Positions 48,881 to 56,766 of a stretch of 64,000 bases of DNA are shown piece by piece. The notes beneath the pieces were generated by a model. That model was not told where the DNA came from, did no database searches, and worked only from the letters and a program-made list of their open reading frames with translations. Position numbers and translations under genes: made by a program. Each line of letters opens with the position of its first letter. The first letter of the stretch is position 1. The DNA lies in assembly GCA_963747985.1 (NCBI GenBank), contig CAVVHG010000012.1, forward strand, positions 434,001-498,000, written 5' to 3'. The stretch is from JACADW01 sp963747985. GTDB taxonomy: Bacteria > Acidobacteriota > UBA6911.

Positions 48881-50076
48881 TAAAGAAGATCGCGATCCTG
48901 TCCGCTTTTTTCGTGCTGGAGATCCTCGGTCTGCTGAAGGCAGAGTACAAGTTCTTCACGCCGCCGGGAAGCTATGCCGTAGAGGTATCGCTGGAGAACA
49001 GTCCCTATCCCCGCCTTCCGGCCTATCGAAATGCAATCACCTCGCTTGCCGTGGTCGGGGACTGGGTCGTCGGAGGCACATCCGCGGAGAAGGGGCTGAC
49101 CCCGTTTCTTTTCGCCGTGTCGCTCTCGGACCGTCGGATGGCTTTTTCCGTCGATCTCAAGGAACTCGTCGCCGGGCAACGTGCTGTTCGAAGCGGATTC
49201 GGTTCCGGTGGCGGCGGAGTCCTCTATGGCGGGACGATCCCGGATTCGGCCGGAGGGGACGGCCATCTGCTCGAAATCGTAGTTGAGGGCCGGGCGCTTG
49301 CAGTGCGCGATCTCGGAGTGCCTGTCCGCGGCCAGGGGATTTTCGCGCTGACGGCAGATCCGGGCAGGGGGAGGCTCTACGGTATCACCTATCCCTCCGG
49401 CCAATTCTTTGCGCACGACCTGAGAACTTCGGAGACCGCTCTTCTGAGTGATACCGTTCCCGGCAAAAGAGACCTGGTCTTCCTGCAGAACTACGTGCTC
49501 GAGCCGGCCGACTACCTGTGCCGCAGACTCATCCTGGACCGGAGAGGCAGGGTCTTCGGCAGCATGCCCATCAACCGGCTGTTCCGATATGATCCGGACA
49601 CCGGGCGCGTCAGTGTGCTCCAAGCTGAACTCCCGGAAGGATGGGGCCGCCGCGCGCTGGGTCGTGTTGATGCCTGGACGATAGCCCCTGACGGCGTCCT
49701 GTATGGCGGTTGTGCGGCGGACGGCCAGTTGTTTCGTCTGGATCCCGATACGGGGAGGGTGAGCAACCTGGGGAAGCCTGCACAGATGCCCGGCATGAAA
49801 GGACTGGCCTTCGCCGCCGACGGGCGGATTTACGGCATAACGGGCGGCGCCCCGGGCTATTCCCACCTCTTCCGCTACGACCCGGCGGCTCAGAACTTCA
49901 CAGATCTGGGTAATCCCCGCTTCGAGATGAAAGCGCCCGGGATCGAGCAGGGCATCTGGTGGCGCGGCTTTCAAATCGGCACCTTGGCCGCCACCCCGGA
50001 CGGACGCCAAATCGTCATGGGGGAAGAGGAGTCATTGAGCCAGCTGCTGGTGTTCCCCGTTGGCCCCACGCCGTGA
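48877..50076 (+). CDS. Secreted beta-propeller-like protein 2
   Basis: 399 residues starting at TTG 48877, overlapping the previous stop (TTGA). N-terminal hydrophobic signal (KKIAILSAFFVLEILGLLKA). Propeller-type repeats: SLAVVGDWVVGGTSAEKG, FALTADPGRGRLYGITYPSGQFFAHDL, LDRRGRVFGSMPINRLFRYDPDTGRVS, IAPDGVLYGGCAADGQLFRLDPDTGRVSNLG and FAADGRIYGITGGAPGYSHLFRYDP. The G-x-I-Y-G and LFRYDP blade pattern repeats at about 50 residues. Similar in style to its neighbour but not obviously a recent duplicate. Role unknown; extracellular ligand or polymer binding is inference. Confidence 0.75.
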   Translation: MIKKIAILSAFFVLEILGLLKAEYKFFTPPGSYAVEVSLENSPYPRLPAYRNAITSLAVVGDWVVGGTSAEKGLTPFLFAVSLSDRRMAFSVDLKELVAGQRAVRSGFGSGGGGVLYGGTIPDSAGGDGHLLEIVVEGRALAVRDLGVPVRGQGIFALTADPGRGRLYGITYPSGQFFAHDLRTSETALLSDTVPGKRDLVFLQNYVLEPADYLCRRLILDRRGRVFGSMPINRLFRYDPDTGRVSVLQAELPEGWGRRALGRVDAWTIAPDGVLYGGCAADGQLFRLDPDTGRVSNLGKPAQMPGMKGLAFAADGRIYGITGGAPGYSHLFRYDPAAQNFTDLGNPRFEMKAPGIEQGIWWRGFQIGTLAATPDGRQIVMGEEESLSQLLVFPVGPTP

Positions 50077-50103
50077 GTTGCAGCTTCCTGACCGGGCGCG
50101 ACG

Positions 50104-50250
50104 AGCCATCGGCATCGGTTTCGGAACCAGGATCGCAACTGTTATCGGGGATTCGGTGCCCCGGCTGCCGATGGACCTCAGGATTGAGGCCCATTTCCAA
50201 CCGATACCGATTCCGATGCTGAACCAGATACCGACCCGGATTCTGACTCC
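50104..50250. repeat. Hexamer-arm inverted repeat element D
   Basis: Left arm 50104-50155 (GGCATC, GGTTTC, GGAACC, AGGATC, GCAACT, GTTATC units) and right arm 50199-50250 (GATACC, GATTCC, GATGCT, GAACCA, GATACC, GACCCG, GATTCT, GACTCC), around a 43-base centre containing its own small hairpin (CCTCAGGATTGAGG). It begins 27 bases after the propeller 2 stop. Confidence 0.75.
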
Positions 50251-50617
50251 AGCTCCGGGGGCCTCCTTTTGACTGCCCCGTTGGGCTTGCCAAGTGCACA
50301 CCTTGGCGCTGCCCGACTTCTGACTCCGAACTCAGGCTCTCCCCCTCTCCCCCCTTACCACAACCTGCCTTGGGCCCTCCCCGGGCCTCAGGTTGATGCG
50401 AAATCATGCGAATTCGCTTCATTTCGCTTGTGTTCACGGACGAATCAGCGTCACGTCAAGTGTGAGCAAGGAAGCAGTCAGCCTGCTTCCCGCGGACGGA
50501 GGAAATAGTTGAGGCTGGATGACGGATTTCCCCGGCGTTTCGCGCATTACCATGTAGGAGTGAAAAGATCATCAAACCCGGTGATCTGGCGCGAGCGCAT
50601 CCAAGGCTCTCGACACT
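50251..50617. other. Gene-free stretch with one perfect hairpin
   Basis: No coding frame is supported. A perfect hairpin GGAAGCAG (50470-50477), loop TCAGC, CTGCTTCC (50483-50490) is present, but no T run follows. It may be the 5' part of the structured region that continues to 50760. Confidence 0.4.
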
Positions 50618-50760
50618 CCGCGGGTATTGGGTTAGCGGTGCCGCAAACCTCGACTGGGCATCCGCGGATAGACGGGAGGGGCTGGGGACCAGCCGTCACA
50701 TGCGTTGCCGGCTCGGGGGAAGGCCGGCAACGCAAGTAAGCCCCCCCGTCTATTGTTTTC
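50618..50760 (+). ncRNA. Candidate structured RNA or long leader
   Basis: Two nested paired regions. First, CCGCGG (50618-50623) with CCGCGG (50662-50667), enclosing GGTGCC (50637-50642) with GGGCAT (50656-50661). Second, a 15-pair stem with one bulged A: 50668-50683 (ATAGACGGG-A-GGGGCT) with 50739-50753, enclosing a perfect 11-pair hairpin GCGTTGCCGGC (50702-50712) with GCCGGCAACGC (50723-50733). TTGTTTTC follows the outer stem, so it could terminate. No known riboswitch, 6S, RNase P, tmRNA or SRP signature was recognised. The strand is inferred from the T run. It lies 105 bases ahead of the YhcC-like gene and might control it. Confidence 0.45.
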
Positions 50761-50864
50761 TCCCCTCCCGGGCCTGCAAGCTGAACGCGCTGTCCCTCGA
50801 ACCCTCCATCCCGGCTCTCGGGGAAGGCTTGGCTTGAACCCGTGATCGGTGTTCTAATTAGTTC

Positions 50865-51839
50865 ATGCACGGTCTCTCACGCCCGCAGGGCGGGCCGTTC
50901 CCGCAAGGGAGGCGATACAACGCCTTCGGGGCATACTTGCGGGAGAGATTCGGCTGTCGCGTCCACAAAGTCAGCGTGGATGCGGGCTTCACTTGCCCCA
51001 ATCGGGACGGGACCGTCGCGGTCGGGGGCTGCACCTACTGCAACAACGAATCCTTCCGTCCCCGGAGCGTGGACCGGCTCCTTCCTGTCGCAGCACAGGT
51101 CGATCGCGGCATCGCACGTCTCGAGAGCCGCTATGGGGCGAACAAGTTCATTGTTTACTTCCAGCCGTTCACGAACACGCACGCCCCGCTCGAGCGCCTG
51201 ATTCCGTTCTATGAGTCGGCGTTGGCTCACCCGGCTGTGGTAGGGCTTTCGGTGGGGACGCGTCCCGACTGTATCGACGAGGAGAAGCTGGCATGGTTTG
51301 AGGAAGCGGCGCGCCGCTGCTTCGTCATGATCGAGTACGGCCTGCAGTCGATTCACGATGCCACCTTGGCGCGCATCAACCGGGGGCATGACTACCGGTG
51401 TTGGCGGGAAGCCGTGGCGCGAAGCCGCGATCGTGGCATATGGCTGGGCACGCACGTGATCCTTGGCTTCCCCTGGGAGACTCGTGCTCAGATTTTGCAG
51501 ACGGCTGCGGCTCTCTCTGCCACAGGGCTCAATTCAATCAAACTGCACCACCTGCACATCGTCCGGAACACCACGATGGCGGCAGAACATGAGCGGAGCC
51601 CATACCCTCTTCTCGGGTGGGACGAGTACGTCGAACTCGTGGCGGACTTCCTCGAGCGGCTGCATCCGTCGATATGCATCGAAAGGCTCTTCGGCAGCGC
51701 CCCGGACGCGCAGCTCCTCGGTCCGCGCTGGGGAAAGTCCGGCGCGGAGATCCGGCGTGACTTAGAGGAAACACTCGCCAGACGGAACACCTGCCAGGGA
51801 TTTTTCTGGAAGCCCGATAGAGGTGAGTCGGCTACCTGA
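50865..51839 (+). CDS. YhcC/YtqA-family radical SAM protein
   Basis: 324 residues. The wide cysteine motif CPNRDGTVAVGGCTYC (C44, C56, C59) is the hallmark of the TIGR01212 family, followed by YFQPFTNTHAPLE, VVGLSVGTRPDCIDEEKL, EYGLQSIHDATLARINRGHDY, and ILGFPWETRAQILQT with IKLHHLHIVRNTTMA. Members resemble Elp3-type enzymes without the acetyltransferase; a role in tRNA modification has been discussed for the family, but the substrate is not settled. No strong ribosome site is visible before ATG 50865 (ATTAGTTC), so translation may depend on the upstream leader structure. Hexamer elements D and E lie on either side. Confidence 0.9.
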   Translation: MHGLSRPQGGPFPQGRRYNAFGAYLRERFGCRVHKVSVDAGFTCPNRDGTVAVGGCTYCNNESFRPRSVDRLLPVAAQVDRGIARLESRYGANKFIVYFQPFTNTHAPLERLIPFYESALAHPAVVGLSVGTRPDCIDEEKLAWFEEAARRCFVMIEYGLQSIHDATLARINRGHDYRCWREAVARSRDRGIWLGTHVILGFPWETRAQILQTAAALSATGLNSIKLHHLHIVRNTTMAAEHERSPYPLLGWDEYVELVADFLERLHPSICIERLFGSAPDAQLLGPRWGKSGAEIRRDLEETLARRNTCQGFFWKPDRGESAT

Positions 51840-51857
51840 GGATTTCACGGATGATAC

Positions 51858-51966
51858 GCGGTCGGAATCGGGATCGCAATCGATATCGGAATTCGAAGGC
51901 ACATTCGACCGAGGCTCAGCTGTTTGGGCCGGTCGCTCGTCGATTCCGATTGTGACAGCGACCGCC
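51858..51966. repeat. Hexamer-arm inverted repeat element E
   Basis: Left arm 51858-51895 (GCGGTC, GGAATC, GGGATC, GCAATC, GATATC, GGAATT) and right arm 51938-51966 (GATTCC, GATTGT, GACAGC, GACCGC), around a 42-base centre. It lies between convergent gene ends, 18 bases past the YhcC-like stop. Confidence 0.7.
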
Positions 51967-52001
51967 TTGCACTCCGGGGGAGCTCCGCAAAGTCAGGCAA
52001 G

Positions 52002-53624
52002 TCACGCACCCGGTTTGGCGATATAGAAATCCCTGATCCAGCTGTCGAGGGTTTCGACCGGATTCCGGACCACATCAGCGGTGATTTCGAACCTGATGAT
52101 CCCGCGCGCCTTGCGGATGAGACTCAGCCCGTGCTCGTAATTCTTGAAAGTCTCTGAGAAGATACCCTCCGGTGTCCGCTCGCTTTCAAGCGCCTTGTGG
52201 CATAGCAGGTCCAGCGCCTCGGGCTCGAGCTGGATCTCGATCCCGTTTTGCTCGGACCACTGCTTCGCTATTGCCTCGAACGCGGCGCCGAGGAGAGTCA
52301 TCTCGTCGGCTTTCGCGGCTTCACGCAGCCTGTCAAGTACCGCGGCAGGCCCATCGACCAGTTCTGCGGTCAACTCCAGCGTTCGGATGCTCGTGTGAGG
52401 CAGGTGATACTTGAAATTGCGGAACGTCCGCTCGCAGACACCCACCAGTGCGCGGGCACCCGTGTGCTCCCCGGCTGCCTTTTCCGCGATGCGGTGAAGC
52501 CCCTCGTCCGTGAGCTTCAGCTCAATGCCATAGGCCTCAAAGGCCTGGACGTACTGGCCAATGATCGAGCCCTCGGAGAACTTGAGGATCTGGTACAGCT
52601 CTTCGACGCCGAGTTCCCGGCAAGTTACGATGACCGGCAGGCGCCCCACAAACTCCGATTCGAAGCCGAATTCGATGAAATCGGGGCTCTTGGCGAGCGA
52701 CAGAAAGTCCTCGTCCTTCGGCGGCACGCCGGTCTTGGCGCCCGACATGAATCCGATGCTCTTTGCCCCGAGCCGCCGGCGTACGATCTCCGCCAGACCG
52801 GTGAACGCTCCCGACACGATAAAGAGTATGTGCCGGGTGTTGATGATCTGACGACTGACCTTCCCTTTGCTCTGGAACTCGAGTGCTGCCTGAAGCTGCG
52901 AGGCGAGGTCGAAAGGCGTCCTCAGGCTGACCTCGGTCTCCTCCATCAGTTTGAGCAGCCCGCGCTGGACGCCCCCGCCGCTCACATCCCGGCCGATGAT
53001 GTTGTTTGGCGTGGCGATCTTGTCGATTTCGTCGAGGTAGATTATCCCGTATTCAGCAAGACGGATGTTCCCGTCGGCCTTGTGCACCAGTTCCCTGACC
53101 AGGTCCTCCACGTCCCCTCCAACATAGCCGGTTTCGGAGAACTTGGTCGCATCGGCCTTGACGAACGGGACCCCAATCAACTCCGCAATCGTACGCACCA
53201 GGTAGGTCTTACCGACCCCCGTGGGGCCAAGCATGATGATGTTCTGCTTGGAGTACTCCCTGCACGGACCCTTTGCCGAGCACCGTTTGATGTGGTTGTA
53301 GTGGTCGCAAATAGCTGTAGCCAAAACCTTTTTGGCGTCATCCTGCCTGATGACATACCTGTCCAGGTAGCTCTTGATGTCCCGGGGGAGGTAGTCGAAT
53401 TTCAAATCCAGCGGGGCATCCTGGACAGGGTCGCCCTCGTCTGCGGTTCTGGCCTGCTCAGGCTGGGCTGTCAAGACTCCGAGACGGACCCTGTCGCCGT
53501 ACTTGTGAGAGAAAAACTCCTCCATATCTCTTCGAAGTTCGTCAGGATTCGGCCAGTTGAGTTCTCTTGTCAAAGCGTCTCCTTCGGGTTCCGGCAGATG
53601 GGCGCTTTCCAGCTCTACTTCCAT
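52002..53624 (-). CDS. ClpX-like AAA+ unfoldase without the zinc-binding domain
   Basis: About 540 residues from ATG 53624, longer than ClpX (about 420). Walker A GPTGVGKT (133-140), pore loop GYVG (166-169), Walker B IIYLDEIDK (194-202), and the ClpP-docking tripeptide IGF (290-292, in GAKSIGFMSG) are all present. The N-terminal four-cysteine zinc domain is absent: residues 1-75 are acidic with no CxxC. A C-terminal extension of about 100 residues follows the sensor-2 region (GARALVGVCERTFRNFKYHLP). It probably unfolds proteins for ClpP or acts alone as a chaperone; no clpP is nearby. The basic-tailed protein gene lies 70 bases upstream in the same direction. Confidence 0.88.
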   Translation of the reverse strand: MEVELESAHLPEPEGDALTRELNWPNPDELRRDMEEFFSHKYGDRVRLGVLTAQPEQARTADEGDPVQDAPLDLKFDYLPRDIKSYLDRYVIRQDDAKKVLATAICDHYNHIKRCSAKGPCREYSKQNIIMLGPTGVGKTYLVRTIAELIGVPFVKADATKFSETGYVGGDVEDLVRELVHKADGNIRLAEYGIIYLDEIDKIATPNNIIGRDVSGGGVQRGLLKLMEETEVSLRTPFDLASQLQAALEFQSKGKVSRQIINTRHILFIVSGAFTGLAEIVRRRLGAKSIGFMSGAKTGVPPKDEDFLSLAKSPDFIEFGFESEFVGRLPVIVTCRELGVEELYQILKFSEGSIIGQYVQAFEAYGIELKLTDEGLHRIAEKAAGEHTGARALVGVCERTFRNFKYHLPHTSIRTLELTAELVDGPAAVLDRLREAAKADEMTLLGAAFEAIAKQWSEQNGIEIQLEPEALDLLCHKALESERTPEGIFSETFKNYEHGLSLIRKARGIIRFEITADVVRNPVETLDSWIRDFYIAKPGA

Positions 53625-53694
53625 ACGCGGCCCTGATAGAAGTATGAGTCCCGGGGAGTGAAAAATCAACTTGTCGGGGGCTGCCAAACCAGCG

Positions 53695-54411
53695 CTAGCG
53701 TCTGGCTCTTCTTGAACTTATCCGGATCTTGCGCACCAAGGGTTTGGCGGTCTTCGTGACGGATCTGGCGCGACTGGCGAGGGGCCTGGTCGGGGCTTTC
53801 CGGGACTGCTTCCGCGCGGTCCTGGGTCTGCTTCTTTGGGCACGGGCGGCAGCGTTACGCTTCCTGGATTCCTTGTCCCTCGTAACTGAAGGTTTCACAA
53901 CGAATTCCGGCTCCTGCGCCTCTTTCTCGAAATTCTCCAGGAGGCTGGCAGCCCGTTGTATCAGGGCAGGATCTCCGCAATAGGTCTGCACGAGCCTCAT
54001 GAGACCCGCAACGTGAGACTTCACGATTACATAGAAGTCCAGAGCCCGGTTTGTCCATGCTGTACGGAGCCGGTGGAGGAGTGGAGCATAGATCCTCAGG
54101 ACCACGGGCTCTTCGAGCGCGAGGCTTTGGCCAATGGACTCCTCGAGTGAAACAGCCTCGCACGGTCGCGAATCGCTCTTGACGGGGAAACCGCTTCCTA
54201 CGCTTTCGATAAGGTCCCGTCGATCGGCTTCGAGCTCCGTCCAGAAGGCCGGAGGCAAATTCTTCAAACTGGAAGCCTGCAAATGCATGTCTTCGGCCAG
54301 GCGGAGCCAGGAGTCACGGACGATCTGGTTCTGGCTGAAGCAATCGGCCCGCTTGGTGTAGAAGATGGAACCGGTTTTCAGAAACTTTGATAGTGAACCC
54401 TGAAGGTTCAT
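53695..54411 (-). CDS. Helical protein with histone-like Arg/Lys-rich tail
   Basis: 238 residues from ATG 54411; TTG 54441 is an alternative. The first 165 residues look all-alpha (DSWLRLAEDMHLQASSLKNLPPAFWTELEADRRDLIES, APLLHRLRTAWTNRALDFYVIVKSHVAGLMRLVQTY), of a length and helix spacing that could be a four-helix bundle of rubrerythrin/ferritin type, though clear ExxH metal ligands are not visible. The last 60 residues are dominated by Arg, Lys, Ala, Ser, Thr and Pro (ARAQRSRPRTARKQSRKAP and similar), like nucleoid-binding tails. It is followed by the ClpX-like gene, suggesting it could be its substrate or adaptor. Family not recognised. Confidence 0.65.
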   Translation of the reverse strand: MNLQGSLSKFLKTGSIFYTKRADCFSQNQIVRDSWLRLAEDMHLQASSLKNLPPAFWTELEADRRDLIESVGSGFPVKSDSRPCEAVSLEESIGQSLALEEPVVLRIYAPLLHRLRTAWTNRALDFYVIVKSHVAGLMRLVQTYCGDPALIQRAASLLENFEKEAQEPEFVVKPSVTRDKESRKRNAAARAQRSRPRTARKQSRKAPTRPLASRARSVTKTAKPLVRKIRISSRRARR

Positions 54412-54487
54412 GGCTGATGAACTCTCTAACCTGTGAATCAAAATGACTTAGATAGTACGACGGGTCGAAAACCGATGATCATGAACC

Positions 54488-54531
54488 TAAAGCCCAAAGA
54501 CTAGCAGGTTTAGCGGCTAGTGTAAAGCCCA
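54488..54531. promoter_or_regulatory. Possible operator upstream of the basic-tail / ClpX-like pair
   Basis: An inverted repeat ACTAGC (54500-54505) and GCTAGT (54516-54521), 10 bases apart, is framed by two direct copies of TAAAGCCCA (54488-54496 and 54523-54531). It lies about 77 bases before ATG 54411, between that gene and the LD-carboxypeptidase 3' end. On the minus strand, TTTACA and TAGTCT 17 bases apart overlap it and could be a promoter. No binding protein is known. Confidence 0.35.
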
Positions 54532-54587
54532 CTTTGTGCGCAATTCAGGATTTCCGGATCAGGTATGGCGAGCCCGTTTGAGCTCGT

Positions 54588-55523
54588 TCATCCGGGAAGC
54601 ACTGCAGATTCAAGGAATTGGATATGCTTCTGGTCTGCATCCATTTGGATACGGAGACCAAGTGGGAGCGCCCAGTTATCGTATCCATGCCCGCCCGGGA
54701 AGTTAGCGAGTACGGGCACCCCGAGATCGGTGACCAGGTCGCGGAGGACGTCTCTGCTGGAATAGCCGCCCTCTTCCGGCTCGCAATCCGTGAACCGTCC
54801 GAGCAGGATGCCGGCAACCTCGTCGAGCTTGCCGGCGGATCGAAGCTGCGTGATCATACGGTCGATGCGATAGGGCGCCTCGCCACGATCTTCGAGGAAG
54901 AGGATCTTTCCTTCGCTTCTGAACTCGTAATTCGTTCCCAGGCTCGCGGTGAGGATCGAGAGGCACCCTCCGACGAGCCTTCCCTCGGCGGATCCCGGGG
55001 CCCATGATTCGAGTTGCGTGAAGCTCATAGTCGGGAGATACTGCGGGTCGGTCCACAACGAAAGCAGGTGTCCTTCTGCTTCCGGCGAAAGAGCGCCACG
55101 GCTCAGGGTTGTCACCATGGGCCCGTGGATTGTGACCCACCCGAAACGCCGCCGGAAATACATGTGCAGCGTTGTCAGGTCGCTGAAGCCCGTGAAGAGT
55201 TTGCAGTTTTGCCGAAGCCGGCGCTCATCCAGGAATGGGATGATCCGGGCACTGCCGAATCCGCCGCGCAGGGCAATGATGCCCCGGATAGAAGGGTCCT
55301 CGAACCAGCGTGTCAGCTCTTCAGCCCGGGCCGAATCCTGGCCTGCGAGGTAGCGGTATGAATCGAAGATGCGGTCGTCGAACCGCACCCGGAACCCCCG
55401 GTCTTCCAACATTGCCAGCGCCGGATCGATGGCTTCGCGCCCTTGTACCGGGCCGGCCGGCGCTATGATCCCGATGGTGTCGCCCGGGCGCAGCGCCTGG
55501 GGGAAAAACGTAGGAATGTCCAT
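54588..55523 (-). CDS. LD-carboxypeptidase (S66 family)
   Basis: 311 residues. It cleaves the terminal D-Ala from murein tetrapeptides during cell-wall recycling. Motifs: PGDTIGIIAPAGPV at the start, IIALRGGFGSARIIPFLD, the nucleophile Ser in KLFTGFSDLTTLHMY, HGPMVTTL, LVGGCLSILTASLGTNYEF, KILFLEDRGEAPYRIDRM with the catalytic Glu, and NFPGGHGYDNWALPLG with the catalytic His. No signal peptide, so it acts in the cytoplasm. It diverges from spmA with 89 bases between. Confidence 0.92.
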   Translation of the reverse strand: MDIPTFFPQALRPGDTIGIIAPAGPVQGREAIDPALAMLEDRGFRVRFDDRIFDSYRYLAGQDSARAEELTRWFEDPSIRGIIALRGGFGSARIIPFLDERRLRQNCKLFTGFSDLTTLHMYFRRRFGWVTIHGPMVTTLSRGALSPEAEGHLLSLWTDPQYLPTMSFTQLESWAPGSAEGRLVGGCLSILTASLGTNYEFRSEGKILFLEDRGEAPYRIDRMITQLRSAGKLDEVAGILLGRFTDCEPEEGGYSSRDVLRDLVTDLGVPVLANFPGGHGYDNWALPLGLRIQMDADQKHIQFLESAVLPG

Positions 55524-55612
55524 GCCGCAGCCATTATCAGGCGGGCCGGCCGGGCGCAGCCCCTCAGGCTGAAGCTCGGCGGGAACGCTGACTCCCTACA
55601 GGGAACGATTCC

Positions 55613-56230
55613 ATGCTCAATTACATCTGGTTTGGCCTGATCATTGTTGCCGTCCTGCTCGGTGGAATCAACGGCAAAATCGAAGAGGTAACCAAAGCCG
55701 GCCTCGATTCTGCCGGGACCGCAGTTACAGTCTCCATCGGACTGATCGGAGTCATGGCGCTCTGGCTCGGGATCGTCAAGATCGCCGACGAAGCGGGCCT
55801 GATGAGGCTGCTTGCCAGGGCGATAGCTCCCGTCCTGCGGTTCGTTTTCCCCGAAGTTCCGCGCGGCCATCCTGCGATGGCGAGCATGATGATGAATTTC
55901 GCGGCCAACATGCTCGGCCTCAGCAACGCCGCCACTCCCCTCGGTCTCAAAGCGATGGAGGATCTCCAGAAACTGAACCGGAATCCGGGTGTCGCGACCA
56001 ATTCGATGTGCACGTTTCTGGCGGTTAACACAGCCGGTCTGCAGCTCATTCCCGCATCCATGATAGGCCTGATGGCGTCGGCGGGATCGAAGGAACCCAC
56101 CGCGATTATCGGAACGACGATCGCCGCGTCGACTGCGGCCGTAATCGCAGGTGTCGCCGCGGCAAAACTGCTCGAGCGGCTCCCGGCCTTTGCGCTCAGA
56201 CCCACGGGAGGGGAAGAGACCTCGTCATGA
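55613..56230 (+). CDS. spmA: SpmA-like nucleoside-recognition domain membrane protein
   Basis: 205 residues with about five membrane helices (LNYIWFGLIIVAVLLGGING, VTVSIGLIGVMALWLGIVKIAD, AAVIAGVAAAK). The Gate/nucleoside-recognition core MMMNFAANMLGLSNAATPLGLKAMEDLQKLN is the family's signature. Named from Bacillus, where SpmA and SpmB affect spore core dehydration, but homologues are widespread in non-sporulating bacteria with no settled function. The stop overlaps the spmB start (ATGA at 56227-56230). Confidence 0.88.
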   Translation: MLNYIWFGLIIVAVLLGGINGKIEEVTKAGLDSAGTAVTVSIGLIGVMALWLGIVKIADEAGLMRLLARAIAPVLRFVFPEVPRGHPAMASMMMNFAANMLGLSNAATPLGLKAMEDLQKLNRNPGVATNSMCTFLAVNTAGLQLIPASMIGLMASAGSKEPTAIIGTTIAASTAAVIAGVAAAKLLERLPAFALRPTGGEETSS

Positions 56231-56766
56231 TTCAGAATCTTGTTCACCTTGTCTCGGTCTGGGCGATCCCGCTGTTCCTGGTCGCCATCCCGCTGTACGG
56301 GCTTCTGCGGGGCGTAAGGGTCTACGAGTGTTTCGTAGAAGGGGCGAAGGAGGGTTTCCAGGTTGCGGTACGGATAATTCCGTACCTGGTCGCAATACTG
56401 GTCGCGGTGGGTATGCTGCGTGGTGCCGGTGCCATCGACCTGCTGGCCCGCTGGCTCGATCCTCTCCTGCGAGCGGTGGGGGCCCCGGCGGAAATCCTGC
56501 CGCTCGCGATCATGCGGCCTCTGTCCGGCAGTGGGTCCATGGGAATCGTCGCCGAACTTATCAAGACGCACGGCCCCGACTCGTTCGTAGCGCGGCTTGC
56601 GGCGACCGCCTACGGAAGCACCGAGACCACATTCTACGTCCTGGCTGTCTACTTCGGTTCCGTCGGGATCAGGAAGACCAGGCATGCGGTCGTCGCCGGC
56701 CTGAGCGCGGACATTGCCAGCCTCGCGGCTTCGATCCTGGTCTGCCGCCTTGTGTTTCGCCCTTGA
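56227..56766 (+). CDS. spmB: SpmB-like nucleoside-recognition domain membrane protein
   Basis: 179 residues, second half of the SpmAB pair: membrane helices VWAIPLFLVAIPLYGLLRGV and IIPYLVAILVAVGMLRGAGAIDLL, then the conserved ILPLAIMRPLSGSGSMGIVAELIKTHGPDSFVARLAAT and STETTFYVLAVYFGSVGIRKTRHA. Together with SpmA it probably forms a two-subunit transporter or channel. The cotranscribed pair sits beside LD-carboxypeptidase, which fits an envelope role but does not prove it. Confidence 0.88.
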   Translation: MIQNLVHLVSVWAIPLFLVAIPLYGLLRGVRVYECFVEGAKEGFQVAVRIIPYLVAILVAVGMLRGAGAIDLLARWLDPLLRAVGAPAEILPLAIMRPLSGSGSMGIVAELIKTHGPDSFVARLAATAYGSTETTFYVLAVYFGSVGIRKTRHAVVAGLSADIASLAASILVCRLVFRP

